Source: Apoderus coryli (lineage: Eukaryota; Arthropoda; Insecta; Coleoptera; Attelabidae). From it: 64,000 nucleotides of DNA. The stretch is from positions 16,823,651 to 16,887,650 of the forward strand of contig OU452203.1 in the NCBI GenBank assembly GCA_911728435.2, written 5' to 3'. A program made the position numbers and the translations under genes. The notes below the pieces were generated by a model. That model had not been told where the DNA came from and ran no database searches. It saw only the letters and a list, made by a program, of their open reading frames with translations. Shown here piece after piece: positions 11,390 through 23,659 of this stretch (positions are counted from its first letter, which is position 1; every line of letters begins with the position of its first letter).

Positions 11390-13225
11390 TGAGAACCTAC
11401 AGCAAAAGTGATTATTTAAAATAATATATATTTTATTTGTACAATATTATTCAAAAGTTTTGTAATTGCAAAATTCTTATTTTATTACAGTAAACACACT
11501 GAATAATTAGATATAAACTAACCTTAAAACAAATTACTTAATCGATTCAAAATGTGTGTGTAATAGAAAATTGAGTGCATATCTAAATTGTTATTATACG
11601 ACTATATATAAAAAGAAAATTAATTATATGGTATTGTCCAAGTTTTTACATTGTTGTATATATTTATTATATACCTACCTATTCCTATGGTTAGAAATAC
11701 TTATTAATATTTTTTGTTAAACATAATAATTATAAACATAAAATTGATCTGTGCTAAAATTGTATTTTGCAAAAATTAGACATACTTTCACAGTAAATAT
11801 TTTAAGTTTTTATCCGATATTTATTTTTATAACGCGCTAACTATGTTCAGTCACTCTGTATAATTGTTCTATGGTATAAATAAGTAGATACTATTATGTA
11901 TAGGTATGTAAATTTATTGTTTCCAAAGTAAATTACATTATCGGTTTTAACCAACTTCAATACATTCTCGCATAAAAGAAGGAGTTTTCCTTGTAAAAAT
12001 CGTTTTATACCTCATTAATTCATTGTTTTGGTCGTAATTTTAACGATTTAACAAAGAAATCCTAATGACAATTTAAAGGCAGACTATTATTGATAAATAT
12101 TTTATATGAGTAACATTTGTCCGTGAAATACTTAATTTTTTGGCTAATCAAACCTAATCGAATTTATGAGAAAAGTTTATAAATGAGTCTTCCTCCTATA
12201 TTAAATTATATTTTTGGTCAAAAAAACTTTAAAAATATCTCTCATAATCATCTCCAATAAAACACAAAATTAATAAAACAAAAACCACACTGTGAAGTAA
12301 AGAAAAGCAAACTAGTAATAAAACTTTATAGTAACCAATAGATTTTTGATTTATTAATGTCCCACTTCTTGATTACCTTAAATTTTGTTTGTTAAACGTA
12401 AAATTTAGTTAAAATTCTCTACTTACATAAAAAAGTTAAACACAAAAGAATCCCTTTGTCCGTAATATAAATTCGCTCTCCAGCAGGTTGTCCCACTCAG
12501 AATTTCAAATGGAAACTCAAATTTTCTCGTCACTAATACACCAATTTACCGCCCGTATCGTTTTTTTCCGAAATTAAGATACTGGTTGTTACACGGTGGG
12601 TCAACTACGTTTAACAACGTGAACCCGACGGTACTACTATTCACTTGGTACTACTACTACCTCTACATCAAAGTACATACTCTTTCTTTCTGTGTAGAAT
12701 ATTTTTTAAAAATTTGCCGCTCTGCACACCAGTTGTAGTACAGAACCACTCTGATGGTATACTGGTGCTTTCCTTTTTCCTGTACCAGCTTTTAGAGAGA
12801 TAGTTCACGTGCTTAGAGAGATATCAGCAAGCGTTGTGATTATTATGTGTATTTGGTAGGTACCACATCATAATATGTGATATGATTAGTGTTATTTCAT
12901 TAGCATTTTGTAGCTCATGTGCGCTATAATACAAGCATGCCCGTTTGCTAACAGCAGTAGGTACCATCAGACCTCTGTTTAATGATCAGATGATAACTGA
13001 AAAATAAGCTTGTGCAAACAACTACTTACAAAATATCGATCAACTGTAGTCTGTAACTTTGGACTGCATTTCTTCAATCGATATGGTGCATTGCTTAATA
13101 TTATTTCGAGTGACCGAGGCTTTCTTTCAAGTGAACCGGTGTTATTTAAAGTTTTCTTAAATGGAAATTCTTATATTTTCATTGTAATCGATTATTTAGC
13201 CAAAAAACAATCCGTTCATTAAAAT
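11390..13225. other. No gene seen; contains a less AT-rich, repeat-free block
   Basis: Most of this is AT-rich and featureless. The block 12440-12960 is noticeably richer in G and C, with cggtgggtcaactacg and several tactacta runs. It contains a pyrimidine tract ending in cctgtaccag (about 12788) that could be a splice acceptor. No coding frame follows, so it is noted only as possible unique or regulatory DNA. Confidence 0.35.
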
Positions 13226-13229
13226 GGAA

Positions 13230-13460
13230 AATCAGAACTGTAAAGCGGATTCATTATCTCAATGAGATTTTTGAGAGCTCGCATTGCCGTGATGAAAAAT
13301 GATCCTCCTTTTGTTGATTTCGACACATTCAGTTGGATCCAACGAGAACAAACCTTTTTCAGAGCTAAATGTTCTTGTAATATTTTATATGTGCTAATGG
13401 CTAAGATATTTTCAATCTTACAGTATATGTTATATGACCATCTCGCGTGATCAATATTTT
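13230..13460 (-). pseudogene. Internally deleted mariner transposase remnant
   Basis: The reverse complement reads ILQEHLALKKVCSRWIQLNV, the conserved end of the mariner DNA-binding domain (HEHL..KK.CSRWIPH), followed after a deletion by FHHGNASSQKSH around the second catalytic residue (normally HDNA). The region between these blocks, including the first catalytic Asp, is gone. Plus-strand frames here are shadows. It belongs to the same broad group as the copy at 20939-21540 but is another copy. Confidence 0.65.
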
Positions 13461-13464
13461 CGTA

Positions 13465-14690
13465 GCGTCAATATTGGTCAGTTAGAGAATGACGGCCAAG
13501 ATTAAACTCATTATACAAACGTTTTACAATGATTGACGTAGTTTAAAGTCAACTATCTAAACTATTTAGTGAAGAAAATAGCTAACAAAAATAAGTGTTG
13601 CCAAGGGTGAAAAGATAAATTCTTACCCTCGTAATGATTGCATTTGATGTGGCAACAATTTGGAACGAACAACTAATAATTCACTGCTATTATATCAAAC
13701 AATACCTGGAATTTATGGTTCTTAATTGTTTTGACGCAAATCTTTATTTATTTATAAAAACTTTAACTGAATAACCAAAGAGAACCCTTAAGCCAAAGAA
13801 AAAAATTTATCCAGTATGGTCCAGAAAAAAATATGAATAATACTTGTTTCTGAAGCATGTAATTCCGTCATTCACGGAACTTCTTTGCTCATACATATAC
13901 ATAGTCAATTTGTTAAAAAAGATACCTAGGGGAGGCGTTTTGGGTTATTTTTAAATTTAATTAGATTCATTAATGACTTGTACTATAAATTGAATTCATC
14001 TATCAATCAATTCATTCAAATACCAAAAGAATTATTATTTAAAAATTCTACGAAATATAATAATGATCGTTAAATCATTTACTTTATTATTTTGAAGATT
14101 TTTTTTTCAGTTAAATAAATAGACACAAATTTACAAAATTCAACTAGGACATCATTGTTATTTTTTTAACTGATTCTGCAAAAAAATTCAGCACATGCGT
14201 AAAGATTCTTTAGAAATATACATGACAGTTACACCTCGTACAGTAACACTGACCTTATTCTATATGTCAATCAAAAATTGGAGGATTCTGTTAAACAGAG
14301 GCAATAAAATACATCATTAATATAAATTTATTACATATTGCCTTCACTTGCTAAAACCTACAATAAAAATCAGTCATTAGCGTAAGCTGGGAAAGGGATT
14401 TCAATTGTCAATTGTATGCTATAAAAATATTAAATTTTTTATATTGTTTTATATGATGAATATACGAATTTTATTATCGTTTAATCTCGTCGTATTTTAT
14501 TTCAATATCAAAGCATAATTTTGTTTTACTAAAATCGTAGATCTGATTTAATAAAAGAAAACTAGATCTAAGTCGGTTTTAACATAGTTCATAAATTTTA
14601 TGTCAGATATAAAATGATATACTTCAAATTGATTTATATAATTGATAATAATAGTTGTTGTGTAAGAATACATGTTTAATGAAACTTGGG
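13465..14690. other. AT-rich stretch, no gene seen
   Basis: No coding frame, repeat end or RNA motif was recognised. Confidence 0.55.
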
Positions 14691-14898
14691 CATTGGCTCA
14701 ATCTGTATTATTAATATTCTCTATTTCCCTGTGCGGGAAAGTAAAATTAAAAAAAAAACTTTGATTATTCTGTTTTGAAAAAATACAAATAAAATAAATG
14801 AAATTAGCGAAGAAGTTTAAGTTCAGCTTATTACTAATATAATTACAATACAGTCTGTTAGGAGCTCTGCCTTCACCAAGTGAGCATTTTATACCACC

Positions 14899-14938
14899 AA
14901 GGCTGATGATGGAGCTGAGTCTCCGAAACATGTCCCTT
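14899..14938 (+). ncRNA. Hammerhead ribozyme motif, type I-like
   Basis: Stem I strand AAGG, core CTGATGA (14903-14909), one extra T, stem II GGAG-CTGAGT-CTCC, GAAA (14925-14928), stem III palindrome ACATGT, cleavage base C14934, and the second stem I strand CCTT (14935-14938) pairing fully with AAGG. The extra base between the core and stem II also occurs in the copies at 26544, 29065 and 37514, so it looks like a family feature rather than damage. Predicted cleavage lies between 14934 and 14935. The neighbouring 77-codon minus frame is chance. Confidence 0.65.
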
Positions 14939-15096
14939 TGACATAATTTTTGAATTAAATAGTGGAGACGATGATTTTTGTTTTATTGTAATTATATTAC
15001 ACTCCACTGCATCTAATGGATTACTTCTTTAATTATTACTAATATCGCACTTCACTGTGAGAATGAAGAATTTCTCCTGTTTTTCACTTGTTTCGA

Positions 15097-15410
15097 TTTT
15101 TATGATAGCAAGTTTAATTCAACAACGTGCAGCTGTGAAATTTTGTTTTCTACTCAGTAAAAATGTTGCTGAAACTGAAGCAAATCTACAAGATGACGCT
15201 ATGGGATAGACTCAAGTATACGAGTTGTTTCCTTGGTTTAAAAATGGTGACAAATCTTGTTCTGTATATCCATCAACTGCCTGGATCGAAAGCTTGTGCT
15301 CACAGACAGATGAACTGTCAGATATTATTAGAAGATCTTAGAGCTCGGTTCAGCGAATTTTAGCGAAAGATTTGGGAATGACAAAGACAGCCAATGCATT
15401 ATTTTTTGTA
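15097..15410 (+). pseudogene. mariner (SETMAR-like) transposase N-terminal remnant
   Basis: Frame pieces read QQRAAVKFCFLLSKNVAETE, then after a shift ELFPWFKNGDKSC and, further on, SSVQRILAKDLGMTKTA. These are the first helix-turn-helix, the WF.RFK.GD linker and the RILTEDLGM motif of the mariner DNA-binding domain, in order. A frameshift and a stop (within SDIIRRS) break it, and no catalytic domain follows. The 66-codon frame at 15163-15363 mixes correct and shifted frames. Confidence 0.75.
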
Positions 15411-15414
15411 AACA

Positions 15415-16205
15415 ACACATCATACGATTGATATGTCGTGTGATTTACCCTGCCTCCCAATTTAGACTAAATAATGGCATTATATCGTCTAGAAGCGGAC
15501 ATACACACTGTTACGGATTTTTTCAACCCGACATTTCAAATCTTATGATCGATGGAGAATTGAATTTAATTCAAAATGCTTTAGAAGGCTTATAATATTA
15601 TTAATGTATATATAGCTTTATAGGTATTAGCAACAATCTTATAATATTATTTGTATGTTTACAATTACGGTGACGAGTCATTTCTTTGTTTCAATTTTTT
15701 CGTACAACACCACGCAATAATACATATACTGAATGCCATAATAGTTATGATAATGTTTTTGATGTAATGTCTTGGGATTTTGTGAATTGATAATTATGTC
15801 TGCCTATTTCCCCTTATCTTATAACAAAAGATAAATAACCAATAACTCATTATAAAAGTAGAATATTAATTGATTGTAAAAATGTTATACTTTCGAAGAA
15901 GAAGAATCAAATGAAGCTCGATTTTCAACTTTTGATTTTGTAGAAATATTGAATGTTGAATGAAATATATTTCTCTGTAAAACAAATTTTCATATTTTTG
16001 CCGTCAAATAACACTCTTAATCTTACTTAATTCCTAAATTCTCGATAAATAATTTTGTATTTTTTTACACACAGTTCGACATTTATTTGCAAACGCAAAT
16101 AATAAGATTAGGCTGACGATTATACCACATTTTAATCCAATTCTAAACTGGAAGGTGCTTATTTCTTTATTGGCTTATTTATTTACCTGATTTTAGTTGT
16201 AAGTA
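15415..16205. other. AT-rich stretch, no gene seen
   Basis: Nothing recognisable on either strand. Confidence 0.55.
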
Positions 16206-16207
16206 TA

Positions 16208-17219
16208 CCGTGCTAGTCAAAAGTCCACTCCCCCTCTCGTATCTTTTTAATGGTTATATTTAAAATAATGAAATTAGGAGGGTGAAAATAAACGGATGTA
16301 GGCTTGAAAACTCGTCGTACCCACAGACATAAAAAATAGACTGCTGGTAGTAAGTTATTGCGCTTGGGCTGAATGAGCTTGCGCATTAGATTACACAAAA
16401 GCGCGAAATTTTATTTGATTATAACAGTTGGTTTTGGCTATTTCAAGACTAAAGGATTAGAATATAATTAATATTCTTTAAACCATCGATAAACAAGTAT
16501 CATTATATTAATTTAATCAATAAATACGCATGTATGTTGTTATCAAATAGGCTGGAGTCAGTAAGATCATTCTCAGCGTACCGTTGGATGTTTACTGCAA
16601 TTAACGAACAGTTTGTCACTCCATTATGTCGATCCAAGAGCCATCAGAGAAACCCTCAGATTTCAGTACAGTTAAAGGCGGTTCGAATTTTTTTTATGCA
16701 AATAGCAAAATAATATTTAAATAATTTTGTAATTTAATTTACTGATATGAAACCGGCAACTGCATTACGGCAGGGGTCTACGCAAATATAGTTATATCTT
16801 TGGGTCTACGTCTTGCATTAAAACACAATAAGTTACTTCCGGAGAAACGCACAAAATTTCCAGATTAGAAAAGACACTTAGAATAATGTTAAAAACACAA
16901 ACCGCAAACATAAAATAGTACGGACACTTAACTGCGCATGCTCCGACAGCCCCAACTTGACATTTCAAATTTGTCAATAATTTTCCGGGCATCCTATGAA
17001 AAATAAAATAGTCTCCATCAAAATCAGCCTAAACCCAATAGTATTTCAGTGCCTTTCATACGAGATATCATTTGCCATAAGGTCCTATTTAACTTTTCAC
17101 CTGTTACTACTAGCTGGCAACCCTACATCCGTTTATTTTCACCCTCTAAATTTCATTATTTTAAATTTAACCGTTCCAAAGATATACTAAGGTGGGGATG
17201 GGATTTTTCACTAGCACTG
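16208..17219. mobile_element. 1.0-kb Tc1/mariner-type element with about 100-bp terminal inverted repeats
   Basis: Left arm 16208-16303 begins ccgtgctagtcaaaagtcc; right arm 17120-17219 reads in reverse cagtgctagtgaaaaatcc. Both continue through aaataatgaaatt and gggtgaaaataaacggatg to gtagg. TA dinucleotides flank both ends (16206-16207, 17220-17221), as for the Tc1/mariner superfamily. The interior has only short frames (for example 16792-16992 minus) without transposase motifs, so this is a non-autonomous member. Confidence 0.75.
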
Positions 17220-17541
17220 TATGATTAAAATCTGCGCCAAAAGAGATTTGACTAGAAATTTAGATAAAAATTAATATTACTTTATTAGTAATACTATATA
17301 GTTTTATTTGTTTATTGTGGAAAAATACAATTCATCGTTTTTTTATTTGGCGGAAAATGTTTAAGCAAATAGTGTTGACATCTTTTATGGTTTTGTTTCT
17401 GTTTATTGAGCTATTATTAGGGTTTTAATAAGCAACAACAACAGGAAATAAACTTATTTGTCAAGATATTTAAAGATATATATTATACTATATTCCTCTA
17501 CTTTGTTAGTATTTTATCCCTATTTTGCTTCAATTTATTAT

Positions 17542-17745
17542 AGGACAAGACAAGCGGCCAATAGACTCAGTTGCAATCCTCGAGACAATAGTTAAACCTT
17601 AAAAATAAATTGAGATCGAATGGAATATATATATATATATACATTTCTTGCATCTCTAATAATGAAAGAAAGAATATATCGATACATTGCTTGCATATCT
17701 AATAATGAAAGAACGAATATAACGATACATTTCTTGCATGTCTAT
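17542..17745 (+). repeat. Dispersed repeat, copy 1, with an internal 43-bp tandem expansion
   Basis: The sequence caatagactcagttgca, then aaattgagatcgaat, then acatttcttgcatctcta matches the reverse complement of 62335-62442 in the same order. Here the last part is amplified: the unit around acattNcttgcatNtctaat starts at 17641, 17684 and 17727, a 43-bp period, about 2.6 copies. A short (AT)n run precedes it. The 63-codon frame across it is a consequence of the repeat. Confidence 0.75.
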
Positions 17746-17749
17746 GATC

Positions 17750-20375
17750 CAGTTCATTTAACTTTTTCTATTTTTATTGAAATTGTAGCCCGTCTGGTGA
17801 GGACCCTGTAAAAAATTAATATTCGAATGCGAATGTGTAATTTAAAAACAATTCTGCCAGATTTAGTGCATGTGAATAATAGTAAAATAAAAATAAGTAT
17901 TGAGGAAAATGTGCTGGAATATGTTTATGGTGAAAATCTTCAAATAAAGTGTGGCATCACCGAACTTCTCATTTTTCTTGATTGTTGCCAGATTTTGAAT
18001 GAATTGAATTGAATGAAATAAAAATAATATGAAATTTTTTCAATAACCACATTGTCGAAATTAATTGTGTGTTTAAATAAGCATTTGCACGTGTGTCGGG
18101 TGTAAATAGACTTCGGATTAATTATGGTATTGCGCGAATAATGAGTACGAGGTGTAGAATAGCGGTAATTTGAAAAACAGTCTGGCAGCCTTGCATTGTA
18201 AGTTGGTATGTTGTTTAAGCAAGTAGATTCCATAAGAATAATACAGAAATATGTTTTCTTTTCTAATGGCATTACTTTAATGAAAAAAGTGACGATTTGG
18301 GAACTATTTTAAAAATGTTTACCTTCAATGAAGACTTAACAAAAGTAAACGCTGCATTGCACTGACTATTTAAACGTATGTTAAAACACATGGCATATTA
18401 TTTTACACTTGTTTTGATTGTCAGAAATCCGTTCCGAACTTTACCCCGTTTTCGTTTAAGATTAGAGTGAATAAGATAGATAGAAGCGTTTTATAGTAGT
18501 TAATTTAGAATTTAGAAGCCAATATCATTAAAGTATAACACAATGGTATTATTAATTAATTATTGCATTATAATTATTACAATGCCTATTCACACACAGA
18601 AATCAGAAGTAATGTGAACAACCTAGAACGTTTAAGACATTTTAAAGCCAAGACAAGTGCTTACAATACAAGAAAAATTAACAAATTGAAGCAATTGTTC
18701 AAAGTGTCCATTGCCTACTTCAACTCACTTTTTAAAACGTTTCTTTAACGAGTTTTGTATGTTACGATAAAGTTAACTTCCACAGAATTGTTCAGAATTA
18801 CGTGTCTCCTGTATCGTGAAATCCTACAGATGTGTTCCAAGCAAAATAACCGCAATATACAGTATAATTTATTCATTAACCAACGAGACTAGATAGACGC
18901 GCTCTGTATACCATAGTGGCAGGGTAACAAAAAATGGGAAACGAATAGTTCAAAGACTTACCTGGACAAACTAATTTTGGAATTTTCACAAATATGCAAA
19001 AAAAAGTTTTTAGGTGAAATATTTAAACCAAAACAGTCACATTTCGTACATGATATTATTTTGTATTGAAAACTAAACACTATTATTATTAATAACACCA
19101 CTTGATTCTTTTCAATAATATGCAGCATAAAACAGTTTTTAATAAAATCACCATTTTGTATAGTACTTAAATATTTAATTAATTATTAATTGGTTTGTTA
19201 ATGTAAATGTACTATCGAAATATTGAAAATATATGAAACACTGCGGACCTTTAAATTTTAAGTGTTTGTCTATATACTGAACTATGATAAAAACATTAAT
19301 TTAGTGGGAAACTATTGATAGGTATTTAAAAAGAATAAATGGCATTTTAAATTTATATAGGTAGAACAACTATTTAATTTTTTAATAATAACTGGTTATA
19401 CTATTATTGTTGATACAGGATGGATCTTATAAACATTATGAGCACGCAAAGTGGTATTAGACCAGAACAAACTAGACAATAATTAGATATCAGAAGTTAG
19501 AGATGGGATATACAGAGGGGCCCAAACTGGACGATTTCTTATGGGAACTCCTGTTTCTATCACAGATACCGAAAAAGTGACAGGAGTCCTCCAACCTCAA
19601 TTTTCATGAAAATCTCAGTGGCTAAATCCTTTGAATAAAAAGTGACAGCAAGGACTATACTACCAACAAATGCTGACCAGGATGGATGTTGCATATGGCG
19701 GACTAGTATATCCGGTTTTGCAGTGGCGCAGGTTCATAAAATATTATTAATAAGCAATAACAAATATTTCTTGAATTCAGTACTATTTTATACAAAATGT
19801 TTTCAATCTGATGGAAGTAGAGAAAAGGGTAAATAATAAACAAAACTGAGAAAAACAATAACTTATTTATTGACCTTTAAATAAAATTAATTTTGTGTAT
19901 ATATTTCATTTATGCATTGTCTGATTAATTTTTTGTGAATACCTATTATTTATCATGCAAAATCTAAAATGAATTCAGACCCTTTAAATATTAAACATAA
20001 CTGTCTGATTTATTTACAAAGCAAATATTCCTAATTTTAACATATTCTACGCCAGTGACCAAGCCATCTCTTTGTAAATGTCATTGAAAAAATAAGACTT
20101 TATTTCGAAATTTTACGGATATATTACAAAACCTCTTGATTAAAATAACTTACTAGTGAAACGTAACTCCAGAATTTGTATTTTTAGGTATCCGGGAACA
20201 ACCACCAAGGCTGCACAACTAACCATGTTTATTATTGGCTTTGAAATAGTTTATTATTGTCTTTAAATAGCACCATTCTAAGTATTGAGAAAATTGAGGT
20301 ATAACGCACTGTTTAGAGTTGGAGGTAAAATGAGGTATCCAATAAACCGATTTTCTAAGGTGGCAGCCCATACAT
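17750..20375. other. AT-rich stretch, no gene seen
   Basis: Frames at 17827-18012, 17940-18272 (minus, 110 codons), 18563-18748 and 19642-19836 carry no recognisable motif. The block around 19490-19730 is less AT-rich but was not identified. Confidence 0.45.
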
Positions 20376-20381
20376 TAATTT

Positions 20382-20419
20382 TAAATGAAAAATAATTTCG
20401 TGGCATAGCGGAAAAAGTG
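20382..20419 (+). repeat. Dispersed 37-bp repeat, copy 1
   Basis: taaatgaaaaataatttcg followed by tggcatagcgg is shared, inverted, with 41721-41757. The second copy lies 60 bp downstream of the strongest hammerhead motif, so this may be part of the same Penelope-like family. Confidence 0.6.
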
Positions 20420-20424
20420 AACTC

Positions 20425-20935
20425 AGTTTGAAATTCCTTGCTAGCTCCCTATAGTTTTCTATACAATTGAAATTAGTTCATGTCTCTCCAAACTACGGTG
20501 TTAGTTATAAATAAATTAAGTGGATCTTAATTTATGAAGTTAGCGAAATAATAATGTTGTTAAGCCACGGCGCCATTGAACTCACTTAATATAAAACAGA
20601 AATCAATAACATAAAGTTATTTGTTTCTGGGGTATGGTGAAAGTTCATAAAATCATAAATATCTTGGCACCAGAGAATCTTAAATGGTTTACACTTATGT
20701 AAACAGGGTGTGTCGCATACAGCTATATATGTTTCACTGTGAGTAGTGTAATACTAATTAACAAAATAGTTTATTTATGGTTATTAAAAATCGACAAATT
20801 GTTGGGTGTATCAATATGTTAATTTGGAAATAAAACACTGTCTCGTCCACTAAATTATTTTAATTAAACCATTCAGTCACTCAATGAAAACATATTTCGG
20901 CCCTAGCAAGGGGATGACCCTTGAATAGATACATA
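20425..20935. other. No gene seen; one acagggtg-type end
   Basis: acagggtgtgtcgcatac at 20703 resembles the other anonymous element ends. Nothing else was recognised. Confidence 0.4.
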
Positions 20936-20938
20936 TTA

Positions 20939-21540
20939 TACGAGGGTTGCCTTGTATATTTCGGGAGTAGAGAACAAAAACAAATATTAATCATCGAAAA
21001 TCACACCCATACAGTCCACTGCTGTTTACTTTCGGGCTCACACGCGTAAATACACGATTCATCACTTGTCACGATGTCATAAACGTGTTTCCAAACACCG
21101 CGATCGAATTTTTTGAGCATTTATTTCGACCAATGGACAGGAGCCTTTTCTTGAGCGATTGACAAATTGTGTGGGATCCAACACGAACAAATTTTTTTGA
21201 CAGTCAAATGCTTATGCAATATTGAATGTATGCTGGTCCCACTAATGCCTAAGGTTGTCTCAATCTCTTGATAGGTCACATGACTATCTTGCAATATCAG
21301 TTAGCGCACAGCAACAATGGTTTTCGGAACAACAACTGATTTTGGACGTCCTTCACGAAATTCGTCTTGGAGTGAACTACGACCACAATTGAATTCACCA
21401 TACCATCGACAAACACTGGTCCTTGATAGAGCTTCATCGCCAAAAATTGAATTAAGTTCATCCATGCACTGTTGCTGAGTTAATCCACGTCGAAAGTTGT
21501 AAAAAATAATCGCACGAAAATGTTCATGATTTAATTCCAT
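20939..21540 (-). pseudogene. mariner transposase, N-terminal half, with one terminal inverted repeat
   Basis: On the minus strand an ATG at 21540 opens MELNHEHFRAIIFYNFRRGL, continuing through RTSVCRWYGEFNCGRSSLQ to a stop at 21301. The frame goes on after that stop with HVTYQEIETTLGISGTSIHS, VKKICSCWIPHNLS and KHVYDIVTSDES, where the first catalytic Asp sits. It then breaks off after QQWTVWV and runs directly into a terminal repeat, tacgagggttgccttgtat, at 20939. The second and third catalytic residues were therefore removed by an internal deletion. Three stops are present. This is the common insect mariner group sometimes labelled SETMAR-like in databases; it is not a host methyltransferase gene. 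The opposite terminal repeat was not found. Confidence 0.87.
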
Positions 21541-21544
21541 TTTT

Positions 21545-22380
21545 GGGCCGCCTTTGAGCGCAAGTTCCCTTATTAATAAATCATTATTAACAAGATTTGA
21601 TATTCAAACTTTTGTAGTGTTCAAAACACGAAAATCAAAATTCATGACGATCAATGAGTCTAATAAATCACTGTTTAGTAATATAACAAAAATTTACGCA
21701 AATATATAAAACCTCACACAATAAAAAAGTGCCAAATCGAAGGTAACTATAAAATAATTTATGAACATATAAAATTATGTCACCTACGGTGCCGCATATT
21801 TAATTAAGTTTTTTGGCACAGATAGTTCTTTGCGAAATATCAAATAATGTTCGTTGTTGTGTATTTAGGGATTAGAAAATATTATCATAAGACTTTAAGG
21901 TTTACCTATAAAATAATATACCTACGAAAACCACTTTACGTAATTAGATAAAAAATTTCCATGAAACTACCTATTTGAAAGTTAAATTTTGTCAAAACAT
22001 TGTTTTCTATTGCTTTAATGACGGTATGATTGGTTAATAATAAAATGATGTTTAAATATACATTATAATATATGATTTTTTTTGTTATCTTACTAGTCTG
22101 AAATATGTGACATAAAATTATACAAATTGTCGTCAATATTCAAATATTTTTACTCTTTATCATAAGTCTCATTAGATTGCCTTAATCTGAGAAGCTTTAG
22201 TAAAAACCTGCTACTAGCGTTGCTCTCTCCTTACTTTCTATCGCATATTGGTCAGCTTCACATTGTTACCTCTCGCCTTCTTTGTAATCTTGACGTTATT
22301 TTCTTCATTTCATTTTATCAGCCTACTGTCGCATTCTTTTATACATGTTAACAGGTCATTCAATGTCCGTAGGATAAGTA
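21545..22380. other. AT-rich stretch, no gene seen
   Basis: The 5' flank of the mariner remnant is expected near 21541-21700 but no matching second terminal repeat could be read. Confidence 0.45.
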
Positions 22381-22389
22381 AGAAAAAAA

Positions 22390-23175
22390 CAAAATTTTGA
22401 CAAAACTCGATTTTCTTGCATCCTAATCGACATATTTCAAACTCTACTGTAAGCAGATTGGTTCAAAAATTTGCAACTTATGGTCATGTAAAAAACTTAC
22501 AAAATCAGGGCGACCATTTTTATCCGAAGATGAGCAGTTGAACGTTTTGCTTGCTATTCAGGAAATCCCTCACTCGTCATGTCGTCAACTGAGCAGGGAC
22601 ACCGACAACCTTCAACCTTATAAGGTCAAATTAGTACAGAAGCAGTCAGAGGACGACTTCGATCGGCAGAATGAATTCTGCGAAGTTATGAAAGAATTTT
22701 GTAATAATCCACAGATGAATTTTCCTGCTAATAGAGGTTTTTTCTGACGAGGACTCATTTATGTTGAATGGTACCGATAAACGACAAAATTGTCGATACC
22801 AAAATCCACATTGGGTCATAGAAGCGCATACTCAACATCCACAGAAACTTACTGTTTGTGCGGCCATTGTTCGAAACGCAATGTTAGGACCTTTCTTTAT
22901 TGATGGTAATCTTAACGCAGATGGTTACTTAGAACTGCTGCAAAATGAAATCATCACTGCTCTTGTTCAACTCTTTCCAGGACTCCAGACACGTACTGTC
23001 GATCCCCAGATCTGGTTCCAGCAAGACGGAACACATTTTACTCGAGTAGAATAAGAAATTATTTAAATACGGTTTTTTCCAATCGCTGGATAGGTCGAAA
23101 AGGTCAAATTTAGTGGACAACGAGATCGCCTGATTAGACCCCCTTAGACATATCAAAAACCGTGTTTATAAAAAT
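22390..23175 (+). pseudogene. Broken mariner-superfamily transposase (long-spacing DDxD type)
   Basis: Pieces in order: NRHISNSTVSRLVQKFATYG (helix-turn-helix), GRPFLSEDEQLNVLLAIQEI, PYKVKLVQ, DDFDRQNEFCEVM, a damaged first-Asp block near 22740, QNCRYQNPHWVIEA, HPQKLTVCAAIVRNAMLGPF, DPQIWFQQDG with the second Asp, and RNYLNTVF with RSPD*TPLD carrying the third. Roughly 40 residues separate the second and third acidic residues, unlike the 34 of classical mariner. At least three frameshifts and three stops are present, so it is dead. The copy at 48453-49442 is from a related lineage. Terminal repeats were not identified. Confidence 0.82.
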
Positions 23176-23469
23176 AATAAGTTTATTATTTTCAGTTCAA
23201 AATAAGATACACATATTCTATATATTAAAATTATTAAAAAAAAAAAGAACTACAAAATGGGCTGAACGACAGTAAAAACTGATACAGAAATTTAGCCCAA
23301 ACTAATATACAATACTGAAACTGCAGGAAAAGTGAAAAATATATAAACAAAAAAAAAACAAACAAAAACTCATATTGTGCAGCTCCTAAAATTAAACACA
23401 AAAGTCTGAAAATTTACTCTAATTAATATTAGGCAAAATTTTCATTATAAATATTTGGAAATTAGGGGT

Positions 23470-23655
23470 CAGCTCAAAGTGGAATTAACATTTAACTTTT
23501 TTAAGTAATGCTATTATAGATTTTGTAAATTTGAAAAGAATTGTAAATTTGAAAAAAAAAATAATAGCTCAAAAGTGGATCTAAATAGGCCACAGATTTT
23601 AAATGAATTAAGGCACCGCATTCAAAACGGGTAAGGATCCCACTTTGAGCAACTG
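23470..23655. repeat. Short inverted pair of agctcaaagtgg motifs
   Basis: agctcaaagtggaa at about 23474 and agctcaaaagtggat at about 23567 face an inverted copy, atcccactttgagca, at about 23637-23651. This may be a small terminal-repeat element; no other support was found. Confidence 0.35.
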
Positions 23656-23659
23656 CTCT

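Noticed and set aside
12780..12800. Splice acceptor of an exon near 12.8 kb
   Set aside because: A pyrimidine tract and AG are present but no coding frame or donor follows convincingly.
17641..17745. CRISPR-like array
   Set aside because: Units are contiguous 43-bp tandem repeats without spacers, in eukaryotic DNA.
17940..18272. 110-codon minus-strand frame as a gene
   Set aside because: No recognisable motif, and it overlaps a plus-strand frame of equal quality; neither has support.
20939..21540. A host SETMAR-type gene
   Set aside because: Only the mariner transposase half is present, with stops, a terminal repeat and no SET domain.
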